Source: Buttiauxella massiliensis
GTDB taxonomy: Bacteria > Pseudomonadota > Gammaproteobacteria > Enterobacterales > Enterobacteriaceae
Direction of reading: 5' to 3'
DNA: 64,000 nucleotides
NCBI RefSeq assembly: GCF_902500225.1
Contig: NZ_LR722658.1
Location: forward strand, 1 to 64,000
In this document: positions 1-8,768 of the stretch, in pieces
How positions within the stretch are numbered: position 1 is the first letter of the stretch
Layout: every line of letters starts with the position of its first letter
Position numbers and translations under genes: made by a program
Notes under the pieces: generated by a model
Database searches by the model: none
Told to the model about the DNA's origin: nothing
What the model saw: the letters and a program-made list of their open reading frames with translations, nothing else

Positions 1-1
1 A

Positions 2-49
2 TTTCAGTACGGCGATGATTTGGTGCTCGGTGAACCGGATTTTACGCAT
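2..49 (-). mobile_element. IS3-family transposase OrfA, N-terminal fragment cut by window edge
   Basis: The first 16 codons read MRKIRFTEHQIIAVLK, the typical opening of the small helix-turn-helix OrfA of IS3-family elements of the IS407/IS51 type. A GAGGAG ribosome binding site lies a few bases before the ATG at 49. Only the start is in the window, so completeness cannot be judged. The element's end must lie between about 50 and 95, close to the stop of the neighbouring secreted-protein gene, so the insertion may have trimmed that gene. It bounds the T6SS immunity array on its left. Confidence 0.7.
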
Positions 50-90
50 GGCGATCTCCTCGGGGACATAATCAGTATGTCGGAAGATCT

Positions 91-450
91 CTAAAAGTGA
101 ATGGGCCATTTTGGTGGGATACTTACAATGCCATCCTCAATTGAAAGCTCAGCAATAGGTTTATTCTTGGAAATTTTCTCCCAATTAATTTTATCGTTCG
201 TTGATTCAATGACATCACGATAAAATACTTGTAATTTACTGTTAGAATCTTTAACTAAACCTGCGGAAATATATAGATTATTATCATTGATGTTTATTTT
301 CGCCTCATTTGAAGCGCTTATTTCAATGGAGCCGCCAAACCCACCGCATTTCACAGCCCAGTAACCAACACTTTCTCCAGTATTCGCCAAAGCCAAGGCA
401 GGGAAAAAACATACCAACATTGTGATGATTTTTGTCATTTTAGAAATCAT
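91..450 (-). CDS. Small secreted protein, candidate T6SS immunity protein
   Basis: A 119-residue protein with an N-terminal signal peptide (basic start, hydrophobic stretch, ALA-N cleavage site near residue 22), so the mature form of about 97 residues should be periplasmic. The mature part is predicted beta-rich and polar, with one cysteine near residue 35. I do not recognise the family. It is last in a row of small AT-rich secreted proteins downstream of a peptidoglycan-targeting T6SS effector, which suggests an immunity role; that is inference from position. The C-terminus lies close to an IS3-family element and could be shortened by it. An internal ATG at 438 is an alternative start; neither has a strong ribosome binding site. 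Confidence 0.5.
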   Translation of the reverse strand: MISKMTKIITMLVCFFPALALANTGESVGYWAVKCGGFGGSIEISASNEAKININDNNLYISAGLVKDSNSKLQVFYRDVIESTNDKINWEKISKNKPIAELSIEDGIVSIPPKWPIHF

Positions 451-454
451 TTAA

Positions 455-560
455 AAACCCATTTTTTATTAATGATTTATTGGTAGGCCAAAACTGTTAG
501 TCAGACCATACTCTGGCTAAAGTGACAGAAACACAAACAAAACTTAAGCTTCTGTTGGTA
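455..560 (-). pseudogene. Decayed 5' fragment of a secreted immunity-like gene
   Basis: Read on the minus strand, this stretch matches the start of the gene at 731-1174 (its bases about 1070-1174) over roughly 100 bases, with most bases identical. The match covers the signal-peptide codons and the first mature residues. The copy has lost the ATG and carries a one-base deletion and in-frame stops, so it cannot be expressed. It looks like the stump of a duplicated immunity gene, fused by recombination to the upstream end of the 119-residue gene. Confidence 0.6.
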
Positions 561-730
561 CCTGACCCAATGTCAGAATCCCCGTCTGGGTCATCACCTT
601 CATGTTCTTTTGAAGGTACCTGTAGCAACATCTTTATTGAGATGAACAAAAACACAGGCCCCTCAATTGTAATTATTATAATGAACGTTAGGATGCGGAA
701 TGGTAAAGCGCAGGATAAAACTTAATGAAG

Positions 731-1174
731 CTATTTCAACCTTGTTAGTTTATTATCTTTAAATATCCATTTTTCAGTGTTTTTGGTATCCACGTCATCG
801 CGAATTTGTATCTCAACCTGATTGCTATGATTATTAACAATCACTTTCCCTGCGCAAAAATCTATCGGATTGTGAGCCTCAATTTTGTTATCAGCATCTA
901 TAGATATTATTCTAATTGCACCAGCCTGACATGAATTCCCCATTGGGGCATCCTGAAATACCCACACCCCAGTCCAAGTGTCTGGAAGAAGCGAGTAAGA
1001 TGTTAGATAGGAAGGAGATTCATACTCACAATCATGTTTCGAAACAACTTTACTATCAAAGGAGATTTCACATTGACTTCCATTTTTTATTGAATGAACT
1101 ACTGGTAGGTCAAAACTGTTAGCCAAGGCATACTCTGAAAAAAGTGACAGCAATACAAAGAAAAACTTACGCAT
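731..1174 (-). CDS. Secreted protein, candidate T6SS immunity protein
   Basis: A 147-residue protein starting at MRKFFFVLL with a signal peptide ending at ALA-N. The ATG at 1174 is preferred over one 24 bases upstream because a GAGG ribosome binding site lies six bases before it. The mature part has three cysteines (near residues 35, 48 and 81, with another near 107), compatible with periplasmic disulfides. Family not recognised. It lies 94 bases downstream of the gene at 1268-1864, in the same AT-rich block following the large effector, and a decayed partial copy lies just beyond it. This arrangement is typical of T6SS immunity arrays, but function is inferred from context only. Confidence 0.6.
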   Translation of the reverse strand: MRKFFFVLLSLFSEYALANSFDLPVVHSIKNGSQCEISFDSKVVSKHDCEYESPSYLTSYSLLPDTWTGVWVFQDAPMGNSCQAGAIRIISIDADNKIEAHNPIDFCAGKVIVNNHSNQVEIQIRDDVDTKNTEKWIFKDNKLTRLK

Positions 1175-1267
1175 GTTAACCTCGATGTTATTTAACATTC
1201 CATCATTAGGTCACCAGCTAAACCCACAAGTGCTCCCTAATATTTTAAAATACAAAAGATCATCGGG

Positions 1268-1864
1268 TTAAGGTAGATAAGGGTCAGCATTAGAATCACC
1301 ACCTACATCAACCTCACAGCGAGATGAAACTAACTTAATAAATTCGTTATCTTTGAAGTTATAAGCCGTGTTAGCGCATTTTGCTTCTCCTTGTTTGCCT
1401 TTTGCAGGAGTATTTTGACCAGAAATCCATATCATACTGCTATTCGAATGATGCTCTACGTCAAATGAATCAGGAGAAGGGGTTCCATTATCAATAGTAG
1501 AATAATATTTAGTATTCCCATTGAATTCAGGTAACTCGGAAATAACCTTTCCGGTTAATTTATCTACTATCCACCCGCACACCCAACCATCATTGCCACA
1601 ATCTTGTGGCAACTCACCATTTCTACTCATGATTATTCGATAATGGCCCGAAAAATTCACAGGTTTAAGTAGTTCTGTTTGGATATATTGTTTCCATTTG
1701 TCAGTGTGATTTTCTTGCTCGTCACTGACATCAATTTCACTTACAAAATGTCCTGTGCTAACAGTAACTGGATAATTGGAAAATTGTGGGTTATTGTTAA
1801 CGCCTGCATAGGCAGTGAATATCATCACTGAAAACAAACAAATTAATAGATTAATTCCTTTCAT
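1268..1864 (-). CDS. Secreted protein overlapping the effector gene, probable immunity protein
   Basis: A 198-residue protein with a signal peptide (MKGINLLICLFSVMIFTAYA) followed by a mature domain with the motifs NFSGHYRI and CGWIVDKLTGKV. These are seen in a widespread family of small secreted bacterial proteins of unknown function, recognised only loosely here. Four cysteines suggest disulfides. The ATG at 1864 has a GAGGAG ribosome binding site located inside the end of the effector gene, and the two genes overlap by 14 bases, so they are translationally coupled. An immediately following, exported, overlapping gene is the classic position for the immunity protein of a periplasm-acting T6SS effector, making this the best candidate partner of the effector at 1851-4691. 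Confidence 0.65.
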   Translation of the reverse strand: MKGINLLICLFSVMIFTAYAGVNNNPQFSNYPVTVSTGHFVSEIDVSDEQENHTDKWKQYIQTELLKPVNFSGHYRIIMSRNGELPQDCGNDGWVCGWIVDKLTGKVISELPEFNGNTKYYSTIDNGTPSPDSFDVEHHSNSSMIWISGQNTPAKGKQGEAKCANTAYNFKDNEFIKLVSSRCEVDVGGDSNADPYLP

Positions 1865-4691
1865 TCTTTGACTCCTCAAGAACCTTAACCATTTCACTTG
1901 GACTAATGTGCGCTTTATTTACACCATCACCAGAATAATATGAAACCCCTTCGCTTTGCGCCCAGCGCCTTATGCCAATTTTTTTATTATTTTTGTCTCT
2001 TTTATAATCCCCGTTCTCGTCCTTTTCAAACTCAGTTTTAGACCTACTTATTTCTTTACCTTTTCGAACACCAGCTGAAGCAAATTCTTTAGCCCAATCA
2101 TATATGGCATCTTCAACGCTGCCATCCCCTTCAAGGAATTCAATTATTGCTGGGCGTTTTATCTTAATAAGGTACTCTTCAAATATTTTGTCTTGAATTG
2201 TCTCATCTAACAAAGCATTACCATCAAGATTTAATTTGAGAATTGCGGCTTTTAAAGTATCCGGTATAATTTGGAATCTACCAGTAGCAAACATTCCATT
2301 CGATGAATTATCACTCTGAGATTGCCTGACTTGATTAATAGTCATTTTAGCCAAGTTAGTTTTATAATGTGCTGCGTAGGTAACATGTACATTATACGCA
2401 CTATAGTCATTTTTAGACTCCACCTCACCAAGAAAATATCCAAACTTGCTATGTGCCCATCCTTGTTTTTTCACTTGAAGCATCGCTCCCAAAAAAATCA
2501 CCGGGTGCATATGCCACAGCGATGGCCCCAGTTTCTCTGTCGTCACATCCTGCATCCAGGCCATCTTGTCGAGAAACGTTTCGCTGTATTTCTTCCATTC
2601 AGGTGCTTCTTTCTTAAGGGCGTTCAGGAACGGTTGCCAGATGGCATCGTCCTTTTTGAAATACCAGTCACTCGGGTGTTTGACTATTGTTTTCAGGGTG
2701 ACATCACGATAGTCGGAATTGTGAAACGCACTTGCGTATTCCAGGCTTGAATAATCTGGTGCTCCGCTGTCAATTTTATCCAGAAGTCGCTGATAATTAT
2801 GCTTCACCAGTGCGTGACTGGCGCGGGTATCGTCCTTCGCTGCGCTGTACAGGGAATCTATAACACTGCGGAAAAAACCAGTCGGCTGGGTTTTGCCATC
2901 CAGGTAATCAAAACTCGACGGCTCTGCGGTTTCCGTTCTGAATCCCAGTTTTGCCAGATCGTACTGAGACAACAGCTGAGGTTCTGCCTGTCCTTTTGAC
3001 GCATAGGCATTCTCTGGTCGCAGCTGCCAGTATTCCTGTTTCGTCGTTTTGTCAGCTTCTGTTGTCACCTGACTTAACGTCAAAATACCCGTCCGTTCAG
3101 TCATTTTCCCCTTAATGAAGGTTCCGGCCGCGACATCCTTTGTAAACAAGGCAAGCCCGGGAGAATACTTCAGATAGAGAGGATTTTTCTCGCCAACCTT
3201 TTCAGGATTCGTCAGGAAGGTCTCCAGATTATCATCCATGCTCATGCACTCGATATGAACCTGATAACGGGGCTCATAACCGCCATCTTTCGCCGCCTGA
3301 TAGTAACCCATATGCCCTACAGGATCACCGGCACTGATAGCATAGGGCGCTGGACACACTACCTGATCAAACTTCATGGTCTCTTTAGCTGGCGGTAACA
3401 ACTGCTGCCACCACGAAGGCTGGGCGACACCGTCAGTACCTGGCGAAATGTTATTTTTATCCACCAACATCCAGTACTGCTGGCCTGGTTTCAGTATTGT
3501 TTTTTTGCCTCTCTGTTGGGCATCCTCAGTGAGGCCAACATAGGTGACAAGGCCATATTCCCGCTTGTTGAAGGCAACGGTATGGAGGCTGCTGTCCGAT
3601 TTGTCCCATTCAACAATGGCACCTTTGGGCATGGTTCCTTTTTTATAGCTTTCGCTGGTGCCTTTGTTATTTGTGCTGGCCGTCATCACCCATTCTGGAT
3701 CGTAAGCCGAAAGTGTATCTTTTACGGTCCATTTGGTTTCTGCGGGATTGACTGTGTAGGCCGAGTAGGGAGCCAGGTGCATGTACAGCGTGTAGAAATG
3801 CAAACCACTGGTTTCTTTCTCACCAGGCTGAATATAGTGCTTCACCAGTACGAATGAGCCGGAAATACTCAGCGGACCGGTTTCCCATTTTATCTGCATG
3901 TAATCTTTGCAGACACGGTAGGCGACTACTTCCCCGTCAGCCATACACCGCACGGCTTGCTCACCTTTAAAGGGTACGGGGAAATCTATTATCTCGGAAG
4001 TCGCCTTACCGCTTAGGCCGCACCATGGCGTGGTGGCGCTGGTGATATGGATTCCGCCGTGCCACATACCATTGCGACCAATCATATATAAACCGGTAGA
4101 TTCTCCTCCTATATGAGAAAGGATCTCTTCCTGGTTAGCAAATTCACTTCCCCGATTGTTGGACGGGATCGGCCAGACTATTTTAATCTTCCCTTTTTTC
4201 GAGACAGATGAGCTCTGCTCCGAACTGTTATTATCGGAATAACGATAAAGTTTATATGGAATACTTTGGTCACGATAAATCTGAGCAGGATAAAATCCTT
4301 TTTCCTGTACAAAATCAGATACCCAATGAGTACCATTAAACATCGCCATATGACCATGCACATGATTTGGCGCGTCTTGTATGACGACTACATCACCGGT
4401 CTGTTGACCTGAAATGGAAAAAACATTTCCGCTATGTAATGTTGTAACGCCCTCAACAGCCTTCAGATTATTTTCAACAAGCCAGGGACCATAGTTTTTA
4501 GCTGATTCAATTCCTGAGTTTTTTACAGAAGCCCCACCAGCAATCAATGCCTTCTTAACATACTGAGCACATTTGGACTCGCCATATTTAAGCTTTTTAT
4601 CAATACCTTTATTAAAATGATCAGCATTAATTTTCGCTCTGGCTAATGCTCGAGCGTTTAGAACTCCTACTGCGATTTCCTTATCAATCAT
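1851..4691 (-). CDS. Multidomain T6SS peptidoglycan-targeting effector (CHAP-like, M23-like, lysozyme-like)
   Basis: A 946-residue protein without a signal peptide. Residues 1-150 look like a CHAP/NlpC-P60 cysteine amidase: Cys41 in KCAQYVKKAL, then GDVVVI and HVHGHMAMFNGTHWVSDF with the candidate catalytic His112/His114. Residues 170-480 resemble an M23/LytM peptidase fold: WHGGIHI at 210-216, LYMHLAP at 302-308 and VHIE at 478-481; the metal-ligand aspartate of the first motif is missing, so it may be inactive. Residues 745-946 look lysozyme-like: GEVESKNDYSAYN with candidate Glu756/758, then ATGRFQIIPDTL. The central part is homologous to the effector at 9682-12036. It starts directly after the stop of the upstream gene and overlaps a secreted candidate immunity gene. 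Both toxin ends are AT-richer than the centre. Confidence 0.75.
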   Translation of the reverse strand: MIDKEIAVGVLNARALARAKINADHFNKGIDKKLKYGESKCAQYVKKALIAGGASVKNSGIESAKNYGPWLVENNLKAVEGVTTLHSGNVFSISGQQTGDVVVIQDAPNHVHGHMAMFNGTHWVSDFVQEKGFYPAQIYRDQSIPYKLYRYSDNNSSEQSSSVSKKGKIKIVWPIPSNNRGSEFANQEEILSHIGGESTGLYMIGRNGMWHGGIHITSATTPWCGLSGKATSEIIDFPVPFKGEQAVRCMADGEVVAYRVCKDYMQIKWETGPLSISGSFVLVKHYIQPGEKETSGLHFYTLYMHLAPYSAYTVNPAETKWTVKDTLSAYDPEWVMTASTNNKGTSESYKKGTMPKGAIVEWDKSDSSLHTVAFNKREYGLVTYVGLTEDAQQRGKKTILKPGQQYWMLVDKNNISPGTDGVAQPSWWQQLLPPAKETMKFDQVVCPAPYAISAGDPVGHMGYYQAAKDGGYEPRYQVHIECMSMDDNLETFLTNPEKVGEKNPLYLKYSPGLALFTKDVAAGTFIKGKMTERTGILTLSQVTTEADKTTKQEYWQLRPENAYASKGQAEPQLLSQYDLAKLGFRTETAEPSSFDYLDGKTQPTGFFRSVIDSLYSAAKDDTRASHALVKHNYQRLLDKIDSGAPDYSSLEYASAFHNSDYRDVTLKTIVKHPSDWYFKKDDAIWQPFLNALKKEAPEWKKYSETFLDKMAWMQDVTTEKLGPSLWHMHPVIFLGAMLQVKKQGWAHSKFGYFLGEVESKNDYSAYNVHVTYAAHYKTNLAKMTINQVRQSQSDNSSNGMFATGRFQIIPDTLKAAILKLNLDGNALLDETIQDKIFEEYLIKIKRPAIIEFLEGDGSVEDAIYDWAKEFASAGVRKGKEISRSKTEFEKDENGDYKRDKNNKKIGIRRWAQSEGVSYYSGDGVNKAHISPSEMVKVLEESKNERN

Positions 4692-5162
4692 TTACTCTTC
4701 TCCCTCAGCTTGCCGTGGGCAATAAATACTATTTCTGGGGGTGGGTTTAACGGAGTCCATTAACCATTTGCCCTTATCTTTTACTACGTTGATGGTATAA
4801 ATGGACACTCCCTTACCATAACCTAATTTTAGATTTACTTGTGCATCATGGTCGCGCTCAGAAATAGACTTTGTATATATGTTACTTTTCCATTCTTCAC
4901 AAAAATCCTGAGCATCCACAAAATAATCAGCACCTGAATCATTATTATCTCGCAGGGCCCTGAGGTGTTCGGTAGTATATTTAAATATCGCCTTCATAGT
5001 AAGATCATCAGCAGACTCCATGTCAGGCATTTCAGCCGCCACTAAATAATCATGATAAAATTCGCTAACAACTTCCTCTGGCGATAAATTTTTCTCATTT
5101 GAGGCTAAGGCCATATATGGCAAACAAAATAAACAGCAAAGGAGAGTTATTTTTTTCAACAT
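4692..5162 (-). CDS. Periplasmic DUF3828-like protein, candidate immunity protein
   Basis: A 156-residue protein with signal peptide MLKKITLLCCLFCLPYMALA. The ATG at 5162 is chosen because the signal peptide begins there; an ATG 33 bases upstream would add a non-signal extension. The mature part begins with SPEEVVSEFYHDYL and ends with a WLMDSVKP segment, the layout of DUF3828-like (NTF2-like) periplasmic proteins. The stop codon is immediately followed by the ATG of the large effector. It is a distant paralogue of the next upstream gene. DUF3828 members accompany T6SS cell-wall amidases, so one of the pair may protect against the CHAP-like domain; this is inference. Confidence 0.6.
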   Translation of the reverse strand: MLKKITLLCCLFCLPYMALASNEKNLSPEEVVSEFYHDYLVAAEMPDMESADDLTMKAIFKYTTEHLRALRDNNDSGADYFVDAQDFCEEWKSNIYTKSISERDHDAQVNLKLGYGKGVSIYTINVVKDKGKWLMDSVKPTPRNSIYCPRQAEGEE

Positions 5163-5241
5163 AAGCACCTCGTCAATGGCATGTGGGTTGAACATTGCAA
5201 CAAAAAAAACAGCGCACTACCCCATATAGATCCAACCTTTC

Positions 5242-5781
5242 CTACTCCGTTACGCTGCTGATTTTCCAGTCATCGCCATCTTTCTTCAGCGTGACCTGGA
5301 GCGAGTTCGAGGTCTCCTTACCCTCCCCCAAAACGACATCAATCACAGATTGCTGGGCATTTTGTCGAACAGTGCTGGTTTTAATACTGGATTTCCATGA
5401 AGGGTAGACATCTTGTGATTTAGTAAAGTAATTCACGTCTGATTCCACCCAGACGCCGTACCAGTCGCAAAGATAATTCCCTTTATATGCCTTGCATTCA
5501 TGTTTCTTTGCGCACAATTTCTCTAAATCGGCGGCTGAAACAGAATCGTAAGAATCATAATTACACATGGTTGAATCGTTAATGCTTTTCATGAGTTCAT
5601 CAGAAGCATATTTACTGACTATGGAGCTGTCATTTGCAGAGTCATCACTCAGGTATGCTTTATAAAAATTAATGACTGTATTTTCAGTAACAGTATTTCC
5701 AGTTGCAAAAGCCAACTGTGAAAACATTAAGACGAAAATAAATATGATGGAGTTTCGAATATTAGATACTAAGGAGCACAT
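5242..5781 (-). CDS. Periplasmic DUF3828-like protein, candidate immunity protein
   Basis: A 179-residue protein with a hydrophobic N-terminus (residues 12-26, ending AFA-T) that should direct export. The mature region has TVINFYKAYLSDD near the start and a C-terminal DWKISSVTE, the same layout as the protein encoded at 4692-5162, so the two are probably diverged duplicates. Four cysteines around residues 78-111 suggest disulfide bonds. A GAGATGA ribosome binding site precedes the ATG, nine bases after the vgrG stop. Placed between vgrG and the effector, it fits a cognate or accessory immunity protein. Confidence 0.6.
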   Translation of the reverse strand: MCSLVSNIRNSIIFIFVLMFSQLAFATGNTVTENTVINFYKAYLSDDSANDSSIVSKYASDELMKSINDSTMCNYDSYDSVSAADLEKLCAKKHECKAYKGNYLCDWYGVWVESDVNYFTKSQDVYPSWKSSIKTSTVRQNAQQSVIDVVLGEGKETSNSLQVTLKKDGDDWKISSVTE

Positions 5782-5790
5782 GTCGTCATC

Positions 5791-8148
5791 TCAGTCGTTA
5801 AAGGATTTACTGGTCACCAGATTGGCCTGGGTAATATCAGTCACATTAAATTTGGGGGCCTCAGCAGGAATGTTGGCCCCCGCACCCGGGACCAGATAGT
5901 TCGCGGTCTTCATAATGAAATCCCCGGTTGAACCATGCTCTATCCCGTTCGCACTCAGCTTCACATAGGTGCCACCGCCATTCAGCGTCAGTGTTTTCGG
6001 GGTGGTGATAATGATTTCGTCATCGCTACTGGTGACCGTGAGCTGCTTTTGCGAGAACAACGCCATGGTGTTTTTTTGGGCCTGGATTTCAATATCCCCC
6101 TGATTGGCGACAAGCTTTGCCCCTTCTTTATGCACAAACAGCCCCAGTGCCTTTTCAACCGTCACTGACAGGTTTTTCATGGCACCGATATCGAGGTGCT
6201 GGCCTGCGTTAATCATGGTGTTCTTCGTGCTGCTCATCTGGAGATGTTCACCCGAGGTAAAAGCCACGCCCTGGGGGGCTGTTGCCAGTATCACGGCAGA
6301 CTGAAGCTCTTTTAGCTTATCTGTCACCAGGCTAATCTGGGTGCTGATATCTGATACCAGCGCCCCGGCCGCATCAGCGGCACTGTTCAGGGACTGCATC
6401 TGGCTGTTGGCCTGGTTTATCTGGTTAACCGCAGGTGCCATTTCCAGCACCGACCCCTGGGCTTTTGACTGCCCGTCTGCCGTCAGGTAAATGCCTTTGG
6501 CGGCACGGACCGCGCCGAATTCGTCCGTTCTCAGCTCAAAACCGGTGCCACGTTGTTCACGCTGGCCGTTGACCAGATGGCCCATATTGAGCTGGGTTTT
6601 GCCGTATTCGGTCCCGAGCTTGATATGCTCCTCGCCCCGCTTATCCTCCATCCGCAGCTTGTTGTTCGCCGGAGTACGCCAGATGTTGCGTGTGTGGTTG
6701 TCGCTGGTGACGTGGTCAGGGTGTTCAGAATCATGCTGAGCGTAAGCGATATACGGCCTGTCCGGGTCGCCACTGTCAAACACCACCGACACTTCGGTGC
6801 CATCGAGCAGCGGCGCATGCCAGCCATAGGTATCACCGGCATACGGTTTTGCCATCCGCAGCCACAGGTAGGCATAGCCCTGTTCGCTGCTGTTGCGGTC
6901 GAAGTCCAGTTTCACCCGGTAGCGCCCCTTCTCATCCAGCCAGGCATACGTGTCACCTTTCTGAGTGCTTTCAACTCTTGCAGACAGTGAGCCGGAAATC
7001 ACCGGCCGCTTAAGCAGTACTGGTCGATAGCAGACGGTTTCGCTGTACGGGATACCCTCAAACGTCAGCTGGAAGCTGTCTTTGCGGGAGCCGCTGGCGC
7101 GAACCGTGGTAATAACAATGCCCTCTTTCACCACATCCGGCAGGCTGGTATCGGTTTCCAGTACCTGCCCCGGGGCCAGATGAGGGCTGGAAGAGCTTCC
7201 ACTGACGGTGTACTGCGCATTCAGGATACGTTCATGCCGCAGACGGGCAAAGTAAGCGCCGGTCTCGGTACTTTCGTTATCACCCTCGGTCAGGAACGGT
7301 TCCGCATAGTGGTAGGTTTCACCTGTCGTGATGCCTTCTTTGCCACTGATGCTTTCCGTGCTGTCTTTAGGTGTCAGTGCATCACGGTAGTTGTAATCCC
7401 GTGTCGCCACCCCGCCACTGACAACATGATAAGCCGTATGGATATCCCAGATGCTTTCCTGCCCACTGTCGCTCATCCCGGACTGGTGACGTAGCGGCAG
7501 GGTCACGCCAAACTGATACTGCTCCTGGGTGTCCTGGAAAATCACCACATCCTGTTCAAGACGGGCATCCATTTCAAAGCGCCAGAAAATGCCTACCTCA
7601 GCCAGCAGCCGCTGAATAAATTCCAGGTCAGTCTCCCGCCACTGGGTAATCAGCTCCCGGGCCGCGTACTCACGGGACAGGCGGAATTCAAAGTCCGCAC
7701 CCTCAAGCCCGTGCTTACGCAATACCTGCTCAACGACTTCGGTAACAGACTGGTTAAGGAAAATTTCGCAGCCCCTGGTGTGCGCCAACAGAGCGATACG
7801 CGGGACAAGGGCCAGCGCGTAAACGGTATCGTCTTTAGAGGTTGAGACACGTTCAAACGACTCCACCACACCAAAAACTGTGCGCACCGGGACCGCAGGA
7901 GCCCCGGTAAACATCGGGGTCTGAAGGGTGAAGGATGCTGGTTTTAGCAGTACCGCATCACTGCCGATATCCGGTGTTGCGCAGGTCACGGAGATATCAT
8001 AACGCCAGGGCTGGCTCAGTGACTCGACCGAACTGAAGTTCAGCACATCAAGAAATTCACTACAGCCATGCACGTCCATCCGGTAACGGGACTGGCCCAG
8101 CAGCTGTTTCACCAGGCTGGTGGCCTTATTTATCAGGGATTCATTCAT
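5791..8148 (-). CDS. vgrG: T6SS spike protein VgrG (downstream copy)
   Basis: A 785-residue VgrG (TssI): a gp27-like N-terminal region, the gp5-like OB domain around residues 420-500 (GRYRVKLDFDR, SVVFDSGDPDRPYI), and a C-terminal DUF2345-type beta-helix (GGGTYVKLSANGIEHG). It forms the trimeric tip of the secretion tube and carries effectors. It is nearly identical to the VgrG at 12046-14403 up to about residue 695, then diverges; its last 90 residues end in a unique tail (NVTDITQANLVTSKSFND). The tail probably matches the adjacent effector module. No toxin domain is fused. An AAGGAT ribosome binding site precedes the ATG, and the gene follows a roughly 210-base intergenic stretch that may hold its own promoter. 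Confidence 0.93.
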   Translation of the reverse strand: MNESLINKATSLVKQLLGQSRYRMDVHGCSEFLDVLNFSSVESLSQPWRYDISVTCATPDIGSDAVLLKPASFTLQTPMFTGAPAVPVRTVFGVVESFERVSTSKDDTVYALALVPRIALLAHTRGCEIFLNQSVTEVVEQVLRKHGLEGADFEFRLSREYAARELITQWRETDLEFIQRLLAEVGIFWRFEMDARLEQDVVIFQDTQEQYQFGVTLPLRHQSGMSDSGQESIWDIHTAYHVVSGGVATRDYNYRDALTPKDSTESISGKEGITTGETYHYAEPFLTEGDNESTETGAYFARLRHERILNAQYTVSGSSSSPHLAPGQVLETDTSLPDVVKEGIVITTVRASGSRKDSFQLTFEGIPYSETVCYRPVLLKRPVISGSLSARVESTQKGDTYAWLDEKGRYRVKLDFDRNSSEQGYAYLWLRMAKPYAGDTYGWHAPLLDGTEVSVVFDSGDPDRPYIAYAQHDSEHPDHVTSDNHTRNIWRTPANNKLRMEDKRGEEHIKLGTEYGKTQLNMGHLVNGQREQRGTGFELRTDEFGAVRAAKGIYLTADGQSKAQGSVLEMAPAVNQINQANSQMQSLNSAADAAGALVSDISTQISLVTDKLKELQSAVILATAPQGVAFTSGEHLQMSSTKNTMINAGQHLDIGAMKNLSVTVEKALGLFVHKEGAKLVANQGDIEIQAQKNTMALFSQKQLTVTSSDDEIIITTPKTLTLNGGGTYVKLSANGIEHGSTGDFIMKTANYLVPGAGANIPAEAPKFNVTDITQANLVTSKSFND

Positions 8149-8360
8149 TGCGGTAATCCTTTAACCTGCTTATCAAATACCAGCACTATCCCCTCATGTC
8201 ATTTTTTCTACAGAAGGTAAAATATATCGTGCAAAACTAAAGGTGGGGATAAAATAATCCACCTTATAACTTTAGCATGCGATTATATAATTTTATTAAG
8301 ATAGTTGTTTTTACTGATAAGGTATTATCTTATTCACCATCACTCCAAAAAAATCACTTC

Positions 8361-8477
8361 TTATTTCTCGCGGTTGTTTTCTACGTTCTTGAAATTTATA
8401 TCCTCATCGAAACATTCGGCGTGAATAGTTGGTGAAGTTATACCCGAAACGATTACAAAGCTAATTAAATGCTTCAT
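8361..8477 (-). CDS. 38-residue secreted peptide or truncated immunity protein
   Basis: A short reading frame: MKHLISFVIVSGITSPTIHA is a plausible signal peptide with an A-E cleavage junction, leaving an 18-residue acidic mature peptide with one cysteine. An AAGGAG ribosome binding site sits eight bases before the ATG, which supports real translation. It lies between vgrG and the candidate immunity gene at 8747-9679. It may be a genuine small protein or the surviving front of a truncated immunity gene; the 210 bases beyond the stop show no clear continuation. Confidence 0.45.
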   Translation of the reverse strand: MKHLISFVIVSGITSPTIHAECFDEDINFKNVENNREK

Positions 8478-8488
8478 TATAATGCTCC

Positions 8489-8768
8489 TTACCTGGCATT
8501 AAAAGTACCACTGGAACACCAAGAATTTCCTTCAAATATAGATTGAAAGTATTTTCCATGAAATTTTTCTTTTCAGCCAGATAAGTCACCAATGAAATGA
8601 ATTTTGTGTTCTTGTGGAATTGGAACCTCTAAAAGTCAAGTCAACTAAAACATCCTGCGAACTTTGATCATATGATTCCAAATTCGCAGTTATTTTTACA
8701 TCATTTATTTCATCACCATTTAAAAGAACAAGTTCAATATCGAAGACTAAATATTCAAATCTGAACAC
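8489..8768 (-). pseudogene. Frameshifted remnant of a small immunity-like gene
   Basis: A 60-codon frame beginning with a GTG inside the end of the upstream gene reads FEYLVFDIELVLLNGDE and continues to VDLTF. Shifting frame there gives VPIPQEHKIHFIGDLSG, then a TGA, then KEKFHGKYF... ending SSGTFNAR just before the ribosome binding site of the 38-residue gene. One frameshift plus one nonsense codon would explain this as a decayed protein of about 90 residues. No start signal is seen. The reconstruction is tentative. Confidence 0.35.

Noticed and set aside
522-725. 67-residue plus-strand open frame
   Set aside because: It overlaps the decayed immunity-gene fragment on the other strand and has no ribosome binding site or recognisable product.
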